From: Sclerotiophoma versabilis
Lineage: Eukaryota; Ascomycota; Dothideomycetes; Pleosporales; Didymellaceae
DNA length: 64,000 nt
Direction: 5' to 3'
Assembly (NCBI GenBank): GCA_012274445.1
Contig: JAAROD010000007.1
Span: 1-64,000, forward strand
Below are positions 1-11,699 of this stretch, piece by piece (the stretch's first letter is position 1; each line of letters opens with the position of its first letter). The position numbers were made by a program, and so were the translations under genes. Under the pieces are notes generated by a model. The model did no database searches. It saw only the letters and a list, made by a program, of their open reading frames with translations, and was not told where the DNA came from.

Positions 1-794
1 TATAGTTCCTTGTTTTTTATATAGTATTTTCTTTTTAAGAGTTCTACTTCTTTATAGTAGCTATTTTATATAGTAGCTATGCACTATTCTTTCTATTTAG
101 AAGTAGAGTATCTCTTACTAGAAGAGTCTACTAGAGAGTTTTAAGAAGAATTCTAAGGGTAGGTTTCTTTAAGTATTACAGCTTCTAGCTGTTTCTATAA
201 TCTATCTATCTAGAGTAGATAACTTTTTATAGTTAGACCTTAGTTTCTAGGTTCTCTAAGTATAGCCTTACTATACTACTAGGTACTAATAGTTCTTACT
301 ATTTATTCTAGATAGGCGTTCTCTATAAATAGCCTTAACCTCTTATTCTTTAGTAAAAGAGCTATTATTACCTATAATTACTAGAGAGCCTAGTTATAGG
401 TTATTATTTATCTGTCCTTCTAGAAGGTTTTCTATATAGAGGTAGAGCCTGTTTATATAGAATACTAGGTAGATTCTTTTTTTAATATTAAGTTTTATAT
501 TATATAAAGAGATTATTTCTATTATAGTAAACTTTCTATTCTTCTAATCTAACTTCTAGCTAGCCTAATTATTAGAAAAGTAGTTTTCTAGCCTTAGCTA
601 GACCTTATTACCTATATAGAGTTAGAGTGCCTCTTTCTAGTATCTATTAGCTTAGAGTTTCTAGGCTTATTATACTTCTACTATCTTAGACTAAATAAAT
701 CCTATAGTTTCAGTAAACCTTTATACTATTATAGCTACTACTTTTACTAGAGCCCTAGTGTTCTAGTAGAGGTTTTTAGTAGTTAGGTCTAGGT

Positions 795-1475
795 CTTCCT
801 ATACAGCGTCTATATTATACCTATACTAGATAAAGAAGAGACTAATACCTATAGAACTTACTACTTATCTCTTAATAGTAATTTATACTGCTAGTACCTA
901 GTATACCTAGTTATTCTAGGTCTAGTCCATATAGGCTTAGAAGTAGGCTTCTATAACTAAGTTTATATATTTAGTACTACTATCTATTTATAGGTAGAAG
1001 GCTATAGACAGTCTTTAGGTAATCTTTAGTATCTAGTATATAGTTCTCTAGAAGTTACTTAGAAATTATAATTCTTAATTAGAAACTATAGTGTTTAGTG
1101 CCTAATAGTATATAACTATATAGAAGATAAATATATTAAAGACTATTTCTATAGATATATCTAGAAGAGAAATTAGGATTATATTCTTTAAGAGTTAGTT
1201 AGTAATAACTATTAGGTTATTATTCTCTATACTTTCTAGTAGGTTAGTAATAAAGTCTATAAAGATTTCCTTCTATATATAACTTAGTAGTAGAAGTAGT
1301 TTTAATAGGCCTTATTTTAGTTTCTTCTAGAGTTTAGTTCTTCTATAGATGTTATAGTTAGAGATATACTAGTAGAGTGCTAAGGATATACCTAGCTAGA
1401 AGTATAATTAGAATAAGATAGTAAATATATTTTCTTACTCTAGGTGCCCTATTATAGGTAAGTAGTAGATATTAT
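795..1475 (-). pseudogene. Gypsy-A copy 1 integrase relic
   Basis: The minus strand aligns with the integrase of Gypsy-A copy 2 (about 54470-55150). In copy 2 the order is an H2C2 zinc-binding region, then the DDE catalytic core that inserts the cDNA. The core is recognisable by its spacing and by residues around the second Asp, although RIP has placed stops throughout. In copy 1 the same order runs from about 1475 down to 795, and the C-terminal chromatin-targeting region follows toward 400. Boundaries are estimated by collinearity with copy 2, not from intact motifs. Confidence 0.6.
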
Positions 1476-1984
1476 TTATAATTTATCTCTTTAGTACTTT
1501 TAAGTTAGGCATCTACTTTCTTCTTCTATAACACAGCCTACTTTTTTTATCTAGTAAGTATTCTGCTAGAGAGACTTTTAAGTTAATTTATAGAGAAAAC
1601 TTTTAAGCGCCTACTTATATAGCTTCTATTACTATCTAGTAGGTTTTATCTATTTAGGCAGTCTAAGTCTATAGTATCTTAAATATATCTATATTATTAT
1701 AGAGGTTTCTATTATATATACGTGCAGAAGTCTATTTATTAGTAGTTACTACTATAGTTTTCTTATTCTACTTCTATAGTATTAGCACTAGCCTTTATTA
1801 TCTTTATAAATAAGTAGTAACTAGGTAGCTATATATTATTAGTTAAGCTAGTTAGAGAGAGTTAGTATTTTAGAAGTAGGCAGTAAAAGACACTATAGCT
1901 TCTGCCTTCTCTTCCTCTAAGAGGGGTTGTATAACTATAGTAAATAGGTAGAGTAGTTAGAAGTGTTAGGTTCTTTTCTAATTA

Positions 1985-2497
1985 TTATCTACTATATTAG
2001 GTATATTCTCTTCTCTTCTAGATAAAGCGTCTACTTAGCTATTAACTTTCTCTAGCTAGTATATAAAGGTTAGGTTAAACTAGCTAAGAGAGCTTAACTA
2101 TTAAACGTAGTGTTCTATTAGAAGTCTAAATTTATAGAAGTATTCTAGATTCTTATAGTCTATAATAACTATAAAGTTCTTAACCTACTTTAGCTTAGTG
2201 TTCTATTCCTGCAGGTACTTAATAACTACTAGTATTTTCTTATTATAGATTATATAGTTTACTTCTACTTTAGAATTCTTAGTAGAGAAGTAAGCTACTA
2301 TTTAAAGAGTACTATCTTTACTAAACTAGAAGAGTACTTCTCTTATTACCTATCTAGAGGCGTTATATTCTAGAACTATCTTTAAATCTAGGTTAAAGTC
2401 AGCTAGAGTAGGTTCTATAATAAAGGCTTCTTTTATTATTTTAAAGGCCTTATATTAGGTAGGTCTCTCTTTAATATTAGAGTTCTTTCTAGTTAAC
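1985..2497 (-). pseudogene. Gypsy-A copy 1 RT end and RNase H relic
   Basis: Read on the minus strand this stretch gives the end of the reverse transcriptase, then an RNase H domain with the recognisable Gypsy run YFS-K followed by VNYIIYNKE (around 2298 downward) and a later EYKNLEYFY-like segment. RNase H degrades the RNA strand of the RNA/DNA hybrid during reverse transcription. The matching segment in copy 2 is 45963-46185 joined to 53646-53960, where the same protein region is split by Copia-B. Several in-frame TAG and TAA codons make it non-functional. Confidence 0.75.
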
Positions 2498-2724
2498 TAT
2501 TAGAGCTAAGATAACTAGATAAGATTAATCTAGGTGTAAAAGAGTTAATTAAGTTCCTTATTTTATTCCTATAGTAAAAGGGTGCAACTATATATATATT
2601 TTACCTCTAGGCTAGTCCTTAATTAGAGTAGAGCTAATTAATTATTCTTATCTATTAATCTAATCTCTCTAATCTGCCTATATTAATATTAATAATTATA
2701 TAATTATTAACCTTTACTACAACA
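2498..2724 (-). repeat. Copia-A 3' LTR
   Basis: This 227-bp direct repeat matches 9653-9879 base for base in length. On the plus strand it starts TATTAGAGC and ends CTACAACA; allowing for RIP the termini are TG...CA. Differences between the two LTRs are mainly transitions. A third copy lies at 10225-10454. Confidence 0.85.
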
Positions 2725-3095
2725 CACCTTCTAGAGATTGTAGTCTTTAACTAGTATTTGTATATTAGTAGGTTTATTATTATACTCTATTAATTCTATT
2801 ATAATAGTTTTTAATTACTCTATACGCTGCATCTTTATAATTAAAGTCTAGAAGAGATTCTCTAATCTAGTTAGTAGGTAAATACTTACGCATAATAATA
2901 AATAATAATATATCTAATCTTTACTTCTCTTAATTCTTATTCTTATAATTCTTATTCTTCTACTTACAATCTATAAGCTAATCCCCTAATACTACTATTA
3001 TTAATATAAGTAATCTAATCCTTTTCTTTTAGTATACTGTTAACGTTTAGTATTAGGCTCTTAATTGCTATACCTTTAGTATAATCTTAATTAAC

Positions 3096-4490
3096 ATGCC
3101 TTCTAAGCTCCTAAAAACTCCCTCTAAGCGTCTAATTAGTAATCTAAGCCTACTTAAAGGTTATACTCCTCCTAAGAAGATTAAGACTAAGCTTACTCTA
3201 TTACCTGCTCCTAATCTATGCTAATCTACTTAATCTAGTAGGATTTTAACTAATTCTAACGCTCTAATAATAGTTTCTTCTAGATTAGAAAGTAAAGATA
3301 ATAATAAGATTAATCTAAAGTTAATATTCTAGAAGTTCTAGTCTTAGACTGCTACTCCTATAAAGTAATCTGCTACTGCCTCTGCTAATTACTTATCTGC
3401 AAGTAGAATTAAGATTAGTTCTTATTATAATTATCTATGTGCCTGCTACTTAAAGCAGTTTATAAATAGGATTAGTAATAGTTATTATTATAATTTTATT
3501 AACTATTAATTATATAAGAGGAGCAGCTAGTATATTAAGTATAATACTTACACTTATAGGCCCCTATAAGTAATTATTAGTCTTAGTTCTTTTTATCTAA
3601 TTACTAATTCTTTAATTAGCTATAGTTCTCTCTATTCTCTAGCTTAGGCTGTAATTACTGCTGTTAATAATAAGGCTAATAGAGTAAAAGATCTATCTTA
3701 ATCTATTAATCTTTCTAATATATTTTAGGTTAAAGTTATTTTTCTACTTATAAACACCTTATTTAAGGCATACATGCAGGTGTCTAAGAAGGCTAATTCT
3801 AATCTAGTTAATAAGAATAAGGTTATAATTAATCTTAATATTAATAACTTTAAGAGTAGTAAGAATAATTAGTAAAACATAACTAGTGCTCTCTAGAGTT
3901 TAGCTATAGATTAGATTAATTAGGCTGCTTTATCTCCTGCTCCTGCTCTGTCTAAGCAGAGTCTTAGATTAACTATAGATTAGGCTTTGCTAGCTCTGTC
4001 TTCTAGTTAGTCTTATAATTAAAGTAGTTAGTCTTCTAGTTAAGCTAGTCCTGCTTAGATTAGTTATAGTTAAGCCTCTCTTAATAATCCTTAGATTACT
4101 AATTATTTCTATTATCTAGCTACTTAAGCTTATAACTATAGGTTTACTTATAATTAAGCTAGTACTTAGGCTTAAGCTTCTAGTTAGAGTTATTAATCTA
4201 ATACTAATATCTATAACCTAATTACTACTTATATAGCAGTAATTAATCTTCTTCTTATAGAGTTACTTAATTAATTAACTATATATTAATTAGTTACTCT
4301 CTTAGCCTTTCTTAACTAATTATCTATATTAATTATTTAGTCTCTTATAGATATAGATTCTGCTTAGTATATTAGTATATATAATATTATATTTATAAAT
4401 TACTCTACTTTATTAACTTTATTTTTCTTAATTACTTTATCTTTATTAATAACCTTATATAGGTTAATTAGTTACTTAAACTTCTTAAAC
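3096..4490 (+). pseudogene. Possible accessory ORF, antisense to Copia-A
   Basis: Within the 1.7-kb stretch between Copia-A RNase H and its 3' LTR, a plus-strand frame starts at an ATG (3096, context AACATGCC). It can be followed for roughly 465 codons without a frameshift and is interrupted only by TAG and TAA, the codons RIP makes from CAG, CAA and TGG. The N-terminus reads MPSKLLKTPSKR and later MPSK-like basic, Pro/Ser-containing runs; the middle is Ser/Gln-rich; the end is hydrophobic. The second Copia-A copy keeps the same frame for about 190 codons. Caution: a minus-strand frame in the same place is also fairly open, so the coding strand is not settled. No function is proposed. Confidence 0.35.
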
Positions 4491-7400
4491 TATTAATAAG
4501 TAAGTAACTTAGTTAATCTATTAGCTAGCATGTTATTAGTTTCTAGATAACTAATCTAAATTAACCTCTTAGTATATTCTTACCTAAGCTATATATTTTA
4601 TATATCTACATACCTAAGATAAGTAGTAATCTATTAATTAGCCTCTACTACTAGTCTAATTATTTAAAGGTTATTATACTATATATTCTATAAGTTACTT
4701 ATCTTAAGATTAAGCTTATTAAAGAACTGCCTAAGTATAATTATTTCCTTAGTAATATACTTAAGAGTAAGAAGCTCTACCTTAGTTATAGAAGTAGTTA
4801 CTATACTTTGTCTAGTAGCTTTCTATAGAATTAGACCTTTAAAGAGTATAACTAGGTATCTATAAGATAATTATTAAGTTTCTAGATTATCTATAAAAAA
4901 TATATCTCTATAGATTATTAGCTTAGCTCTGTTATAATTACTATATTAGATTTCTTCTAATCTTATCCTATATAGGTATATAATTACCTTATCTATAGCT
5001 TTTTAATATTTATTACTAGAATCAGTTAGGAAATATAATAGCTTAGATACTGTAAACGTAATATTAGGTTGCAGTATAATTACTATATACAATATAGATT
5101 AAACCTTCTCTTAATATATTATAATTTTCTTTTTAGTTACTTTTCTAGTGTTTTTAATTAGTTCTTCTAAGAGGAGTAGTGTTAGTAGAAATATACTATT
5201 TACTAAACTAAACTTCTTAGTAATCTTATTAATATACGTGTTATATATAAGAGTAATAGCCCTAAGCTCTCTATTATAGATTACTCTAATTTCTAGAAAC
5301 TATTTAACTAGTCTCTAGTCTTAGATCTTATATTTTTCTATAATCTTATTCTATAAGAGCTTAGCATCTATCTTATAGGTCTTAGAATAGATTAAGAGAA
5401 TATTATCTATATAGAAGAGTATAATAATCTTCTTACTCTTATTATAGAATAAGCAGAGCTCTTCTTTACTTAATTATAGTCTAATTAATTAAAGTAACCT
5501 TAAGAACTTCTTATACTAAAAAGGTAGTAATTCTCTTAATCTATATAGTGCTTAATTAAGCCTAATATAGTATCTACTCTTTTTAAATTCTTCTAGTAAT
5601 TTGTAGAGTACTAGATTGTCTGCTATAATTATAGTGTTAAGGAATACTCTAATAATGTTATACTGTCTTACTTCTAGAATAAATTAAGCTGTAATTAACA
5701 TTACTGCTCTAAATAATTTAGCTGCTAGAGTTGCAGTATAGGTAGATTAAAGAGAATTTGTTTCTTATAAATCTCCTCTTATAATAATCTAAGCCTTGCA
5801 CTTAATAAAGTAGCTATCTTAATTAAATTTATAAGTCTATACCTACTTTAATAGTAATAGTTAATTCTTTACTTTAAATACTAGAATCTCTAACTAGGTA
5901 CTCTTCTTAATTATCTAATTAATTTCTTTAGTTAAAGAGTCTATAAACAGACTCTTTAGAGGGTATTATAGAAGCTACTTCTATATATTTAGTAGTAGTA
6001 GGAGATTATCTTAATAAGAGTATAAAGTATAATCTAATTAATTAGATTTATTATTTAGCGTAGCTGCTATAACTACTATATTTAGTATTTTATAGCTAGA
6101 TTATTTATTCTAGGACTAGTTAGTTCCTAGAAGATATATATATTTAAAGTTATCTATCTAATTATTTTCTTATAGATCTATAATTAATATATTAATACTC
6201 TCTTAGCTACTACCTCTTAGTTAATTATTATAATTCTTTCTTCTATAGAGTAGCATGTATATATTTATTAGTTAATCTATCTTAGGTACTATACCTCTAA
6301 TTCTTTAACTTAACCTTTATATTAGTATATCCCTTACTATGTCTAGAGTAATAGAAGCAGTGCTAGCAGAGCTAGTATTAGGATTAGTTAGGCGCTCCTG
6401 CCTTAACTTATATAATCCTATCTAATTACTAGAATAAGACAAGCTAGCTTTTATAGGTATATTTATATCCTATTAACTATCTATCTCTATATAATAACTT
6501 TAATTACCTCTACCTAGTGTATCTATCTCTAGATTAGTTAGTTTAGGTGTTTATTCTAGAGTTATAAGTCTAATATTTTTAGATTAGTCTATATAGATTT
6601 CTAGGTAATTACTAGCCTTATAAGTACTCTACGCAGTATCTGTATTTAATATATTATAATCTAGAGCTAGGCTAGTCTCTGTATTATTTAATAGAGGCAT
6701 GTTACTTCTAAGCTGTTACTTAGTAGCTAATCTGTCTATTTTAGATTGCGTTTAATCTCTAAGGTTAGGTATATTAATATTCTAGCCTAAATTAGCTAGT
6801 TCTCTGTTATAAAGAATATTAGCAAGTTTAGTTACTTAATGTTTAGGTATTTCTTTGTTCTTCTTCCTTTTATAGAACAGAGATTTATTAAAATTAATAT
6901 TTCTAGTAATTATTACTTAATTAATTAATAGGACCTATATTTTATAAATATTAGAGGCCTAATAGCTAATTAGATATCTAATATATCTCTAAAGATTAAC
7001 TTTATATCTATATTTATCTTACTCTACTGCTTAATTTCTTTTAAGGGGATATACTCTGCAGCTATAGGTATATATACTACTCTAGTCTAGTTATAGATTA
7101 GCTGTTTAGTACCTAATCTAGGCTAGTTTATACTATCTAAAGTACTATCTAAACTAGTTATCTAGCACCTTATTAGGTAATTTAAAACTATAGATTACTA
7201 TAGGACTTATTCTGTGCAGATATGCAGCAGCATCTATAATCTTAGGCTATAGCTAAGAGAAAAGATTAGCGCCTATTCTTATCTTAATAGATTTAGTAAT
7301 TAGCTCTTTTTCTACTCTTTCTACTAATCTATTTAGTTTATGCGTATAAGAAGGAGGAGTAAGTATCTTTATCCTCTTCTAATCTACCTATTCTTTATAG

Positions 7401-9600
7401 CGTAATTAACCTCTCTATAGTCTAGTAGCTGTATTATTATTCTAATAGATTTTAATAATACTTAGTTAATACTTTCTTCTAACCTATTTCTTTAATAGTT
7501 AAATAACTCTTATAATCTTATCTAAAGTCTTAAACTACAGGTTATAATTAAAGAGCTTTCTTAAGTAGTCTTTCTTAATAATTATAGTTTATTCTTTATT
7601 AAGCCTTTCTATTAGTATATTAAATAGATTCTATAATATTCTATAGAATAGCCTTAGTAATTATTCTCTAGGCTGCTTTAATATAACTTAGGTAGAGTAG
7701 GTAGTTACACACTCTTAGTACTTAATCCTCTTTATTCTATTAATATAAACATTCTAAGCAGCTTATACTAATAATTATAGTGCTTACTATCCTAGGTAAC
7801 CTAAAAATTAATACTATAGGTTCTTACTATTTAATCTTTCTATAGGTTTAGATAATCTTAATATAGCATATATACTAGAGGAAGAGTAAAAGGTAACCTT
7901 ATTATATTTAATAAAGGTAAGATTATAAGCAGTATATAGCTTAGCTATAATAATATTATCTTTAATTTTTCTATACCTAAGAGTATTATCTAATCTAAGA
8001 TACTATATACCTGCTTATTTAAAGTAAGCTTTAGATATAATGTTTATATAGAATCCTTTAATAACTTTAATATTCTTAAGTATAAGATTTTTAGTCTTTA
8101 GTCTGTTTTTTCTATTTAGGATTCCTTTAAGGATATAATTTCCTAATCCTAAGACAGGCAGTAATTAAGTACCTGCATTAATAGCTTTGCTTAGATTAAA
8201 CTATCTAAAAGTCTCTAGTATTAGAAGTAATTAATTATTTACTAAGTAGACTGCTTCTCTACTATTAAAGATAGTGCTTATTAATAAGAGATGTTTATAA
8301 TCTATTATAGAATAGACTCTGCCTAATTTAGGTTAAAATTAGGATAGATTAATAACTACTACTAAAATTAAGCTAGAATATTTAGCTAAAGATAACATAT
8401 CCCCTAATAATCTAGTCTTCTATCTAGCTTCTTTAATTTATTTCTTAAGCTTACTCTATTCTAAGTTATTAAGTCTCTCTTTAATCTTAGATTTATTAAA
8501 GTTTAATAGAGATATCTTTAGTAATCTAGAAGGAGAAGATCTAGTAATTGCAGTTTAAAGTCTATAGTAATTAATAGAGTTCTAAGTATAGAGTCCTTTA
8601 GGTTTATATAGACAGCTTTTCTAGTTTAATTCTATTTTTTCTTTAGTTTTATTCTAATTAGAGCTTCTACCTAGAGTTATAAAAGCTGTGTTTCCTTTGC
8701 CTCTAGCTAAGCTAATAGCTTAGTCTTAGAGTATTAATATAAAGACCTTAGATAGATTATTTATATCTATTAATTAATAACTAAAAGCTGCGTCTATAAT
8801 TATTTACTGCCTTATTAAGTAAGACTATTCTAGAGTAAGCCTAGAAGTAATTACGTTAAGAAAGTTAGTAAGAGTAAGTTATCTCTTAATCTTAGTAATC
8901 TTAAATACCTAAGCTTTTCTATAGAGTACTTACTACTAATTAAACTACTTATCTAGTAAGATCTAGCCTAATTAGGCTTTTTTAAGGTAAGTATAGTATT
9001 ACTACCTAACTAGATATATAGTATTACTATTAGTTAGTACTAGATTATTCTTTAGGATTTAGATTAGAGCCTGCAGAGTTAATTCTTAGGAATTAAGTAT
9101 CTTTATTAATACTAGAGCTATAAGATTAGCTAATACTGTTTTATTAATCTAATCTTAAATATTACTAAGCTTTACAGCTAATCTTATCTACCTTAAGATT
9201 ATAACCTTATATTTTTAGACTTCTTTAGGATAATCTCTAATTGCTAATTTATATACCTCTATCCTAAGAATATACTATTCTTAATTAGCAGTAATACTTA
9301 GCTTATCTTTATTACTATTTTCTAAGAGGTTTCTAGAGACTAGCTTTAGAGGGAGAGTTAGATACTCTAGCTCTTATTTATTAATTACTATAACTGTTTT
9401 GCTATCTAGATTAATCTAATCCTATACTACCTTGTCTCTTATATAGAGTTTAAGCTAAGTAAACTAGTAGAGCTAATCTAATTAGCTTTTAAGTAGGACC
9501 TAGCTAGTTAAGAGTTAGGAATTAGATTCTATTATCTAACTATTAAGGAGAGTTATATTTAAAAGTATATAATTAATTCTGTCTAGCTTTCTAGCTATAC
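4440..9600 (-). pseudogene. Copia-A gag-pol relic
   Basis: On the minus strand, from right to left: gag region (about 9600-8700); a protease and GAG-pre-integrase segment around 8300-7900 (readable GFYINIISKA-like run); integrase (about 7800-6700); reverse transcriptase whose YxDD box reads YIDN at 5402-5413; and RNase H (about 5000-4440) with readable TEAELLTLKYIAKE-like and YLETNNMLAD-like runs. These are the parts of a single Copia polyprotein that makes and integrates element cDNA. Stops are almost all TAG or TAA. The loss of the second catalytic Asp at the RT box is a RIP-type G to A change. Confidence 0.75.
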
Positions 9601-9638
9601 AGAGTACGTAGAGAAATCTACTATATAGTCTTTATAAC

Positions 9639-9652
9639 GCTAGGCTTATAAC
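9639..9652 (-). other. Copia-A primer-binding site (tRNA-iMet anticodon arm type)
   Basis: Directly inside the 5' LTR the minus strand reads GTTATAAGCCTAGC. Replacing two RIP-type changes (TA back to TG, and TA back to CA) gives GTTATGAGCCCAGC. That is complementary to the CTGGGCTCATAAC anticodon arm typical of fungal initiator Met tRNA. Ty5 and Drosophila copia are known to prime from such an internal tRNA fragment. The tRNA itself is not in the window, so the match is from general knowledge. Confidence 0.65.
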
Positions 9653-9879
9653 TATTAAAGCTAAGATAACTAGATAAGATTAATCTAGGTATAAAAGAGT
9701 TAATTAAGTTCCTTATTTTATTTCTATAGTAAAAGGGTGCAACTATATATATGTTTTACTTCTAGGCTAGTCCTTAATTAAAGTAGAGCTAATTAATTAT
9801 TCTTATCTATTAATCTAATTTCTCTAATTTACCTATATTACTGTTAATAATTATATAATTATTAATCTTTACTGTAATA
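9653..9879 (-). repeat. Copia-A 5' LTR
   Basis: This is the 227-bp partner of 2498-2724 and would contain the promoter and transcript start of the element. It is directly adjacent to the primer-binding site at 9639-9652, which fixes it as the 5' LTR of a minus-strand element. Confidence 0.85.
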
Positions 9880-10224
9880 AGGTAACTTTAAATACTAGTA
9901 GAGACTTAAGCTTAGTAGTATAATTAATATAGTAGTAGATTAGTCTCTTAATCTTATAGCTATATATATACTTTAATAGTAAGAAGTAATATATATTAAG
10001 TAGCTAAAGTAGGTAGAATAAGTAAGATAGTATATAAATTATAAAAATTTTTTTTTTTATAAAGTTTTAAAAACTAAAGTAAGTTATAATATTTATAGCT
10101 ATTAAGAATAAGTAGTTAATATATAGCTACTACTTAAGTCTCTATATATTTAATAAAGTACTTTAACTAGTTAATTCTATATTTATTAGTAGTTTAGCTA
10201 TTATTACTAACTCTAATAGCCTAG
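9880..10224 (-). mobile_element. Fot1/pogo-like transposon fragment (copy 1)
   Basis: About 340 bp that align with roughly 12240-12610 inside the complete Fot1-like element, in the same orientation. The clearest match is the shared TTATAGCTATTAAGAATAAG at about 10097 and 12456. It covers part of the transposase DDE domain only; neither terminal inverted repeat is present. It is more heavily mutated than the complete copy. It lies between two Copia-A copies. Confidence 0.7.
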
Positions 10225-11358
10225 TATTAGAGCTAAGATAACTAAATAAGATTAATTAGCTTATAAAAGATATAATTAAGTTTCTTTTTTTTTTATTTTT
10301 ATAGTAAAAGAGCGTAACTATATTAATATTTTACCTTTAGGCTAAATCTAGATTAAATTAGAGCTAAGTAGTAATTCTTATATACTAATTTAATATCTTT
10401 AATCTACTTATACTTCTATTCTACTTATATAATTAGTAGCCTTTACTATAATATACTTTTTAGAGATACTAGTCTTCTACTAGTATTTAAATATTAGTAG
10501 GTTTATTATTCTACCTTATTAATCTTATTTTAAGGGTTCTCTAGTTACTCTATATACTATATTCTTATAATTAAGGTCTAGAAGATATTTTTTAATTATA
10601 TTAGTAGTTAAATACTTATATATAATAATAAATAAAAGAAATATAGAATACTTACTCTTTATAATTCTTATTCTTATACTTTTAATCTAGAAGCTACTCT
10701 TCTAATACTAATACTATTAATATAAGTAATCTAATTCTTATCTTTTAGTATACTACTTATATTTAGTATTAGGCTCTTAATTACTATACTTTTACTATAG
10801 TCTAGATTAATATACTACTTAAGTATATAAGAATACTTTTTAAGTATTTAATAAGTAATCTAAGCCTACTTAAAGGTTATACTTATTTTAAAAAGGTTAA
10901 GACTAAGCTAAATCTATTACCTACTCTTAATTAATACTAATCTACTTAATCTAGTAGGGTTTTAACTAATTCTAATACTATAATAGTGCTTTCCTCTAGA
11001 TTAGAAGGTAAAGATAATAATAGAATTAATCTAAGGTTAATATTCTATAATTTATAGTCTTAGACTGCTACTTCTATAAAGTAATCTACTACTACCTCTA
11101 CTACTTAATTTCTAGTAAGTAAGTTTAAGATTAGTACTTATTATAATTATCTATAAACCTACTACCTAAAGTAGTTTCTAGATAGTACTAGTAATAGTTA
11201 TTATTATAATTATTCTACTAGATAATAATATAAGAGAAGTAGCTATTATATTAAGTATCTTAATTATACTTATAGGCTTCTATAAGTAATTATTTATTTT
11301 TATTCTTTTTATTTAATTACTAATTTTTTATTTAGCTATAATTTCTTCTATTATTAAG
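10225..11358 (-). mobile_element. Copia-A copy 2, 3' fragment
   Basis: A truncated second Copia-A on the minus strand. The 3' LTR (10225-10454) is followed by about 900 bp of the long 3' region, matching 2725 to about 3640 of copy 1. It is then replaced at about 11359 by the Gypsy-G LTR. No pol domain remains. The alignment to copy 1 keeps register over long stretches and differs mainly by transitions, and this copy is the more AT-rich of the two. It is useful because it shows that the accessory region is a fixed part of the element family. Confidence 0.8.
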
Positions 11359-11552
11359 TATAATAGTCTAAGCTATAAGAATATAGAACTATATATTAAA
11401 CCTATATATATTATTATAGAGTATAGCTTAGTACCTTACTATATCTTATATAAGAAGAGATAAAGTCTTTTTTCTTTTCTATTTTTCTACTTTTATAGTA
11501 TAGAATAAATCTATACTTATTAGAAGGCTACTTTAACTTTTAATATAATATA

Positions 11553-11590
11553 ATCTACTATTAAGTTAGCTACTCTATTAAGTTAGCTAC
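11553..11590 (+). repeat. Left TIR of Fot1-like transposon, internally duplicated
   Basis: The 38-bp inverted repeat contains two tandem copies of CTATTAAGTTAGCTAC-like sequence. Its partner is 13356-13393. After one mismatched base the similarity continues for a further few bases. Confidence 0.8.
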
Positions 11591-11699
11591 CTAATATACC
11601 CCCCTATTACTCTACTTCTAATATCTTAACACTACTATAACTAATTTTAATAAAAAGTAAATAGAATTAATTACCTAATATAGCTATACCTTTTATATA

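Larger units (their letters stand above)
1..2497 (-). mobile_element. Gypsy-A copy 1, 3' part, RIP-degraded
   Basis: This is the 3' half of a Ty3/Gypsy LTR retrotransposon lying on the minus strand and running off the left edge of the window. Its reverse complement is collinear with 45963-46185 plus 53646 to about 55944, the plus-strand copy 2, without visible large insertions or deletions. Read from 2497 down to 1 it holds the end of reverse transcriptase, RNase H, integrase and the integrase C-terminal region. The differences from copy 2 are mostly C/T and G/A, and stops are dense TAG and TAA, as RIP produces. At 2498 the element is cut by Copia-A. The piece of Gypsy-A that should reappear beyond 9879 is not there. 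Family assignment rests on pol domain order; the name is mine. Confidence 0.85.
2498..9879 (-). mobile_element. Copia-A copy 1, complete Ty1/Copia element
   Basis: This 7382-bp LTR retrotransposon on the minus strand has two 227-bp LTRs (2498-2724 and 9653-9879). The internal order read from right to left is primer-binding site, gag, protease, integrase, reverse transcriptase, RNase H, which is the Copia order. About 1.7 kb of further sequence separates RNase H from the 3' LTR, which is unusually long. The left neighbour is Gypsy-A and the right neighbour a Fot1-like fragment. The flanks do not form a clean target-site duplication: GTTAAC ends at 2497, and GGTAAC starts one base after the element ends. 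RIP stops occur throughout, so the element is dead. Confidence 0.85.

Noticed and set aside
2725..4440. A captured host gene with a recognisable function in the Copia-A 3' region
   Set aside because: Frames on both strands are partly open, and no domain could be recognised, so no function is claimed.
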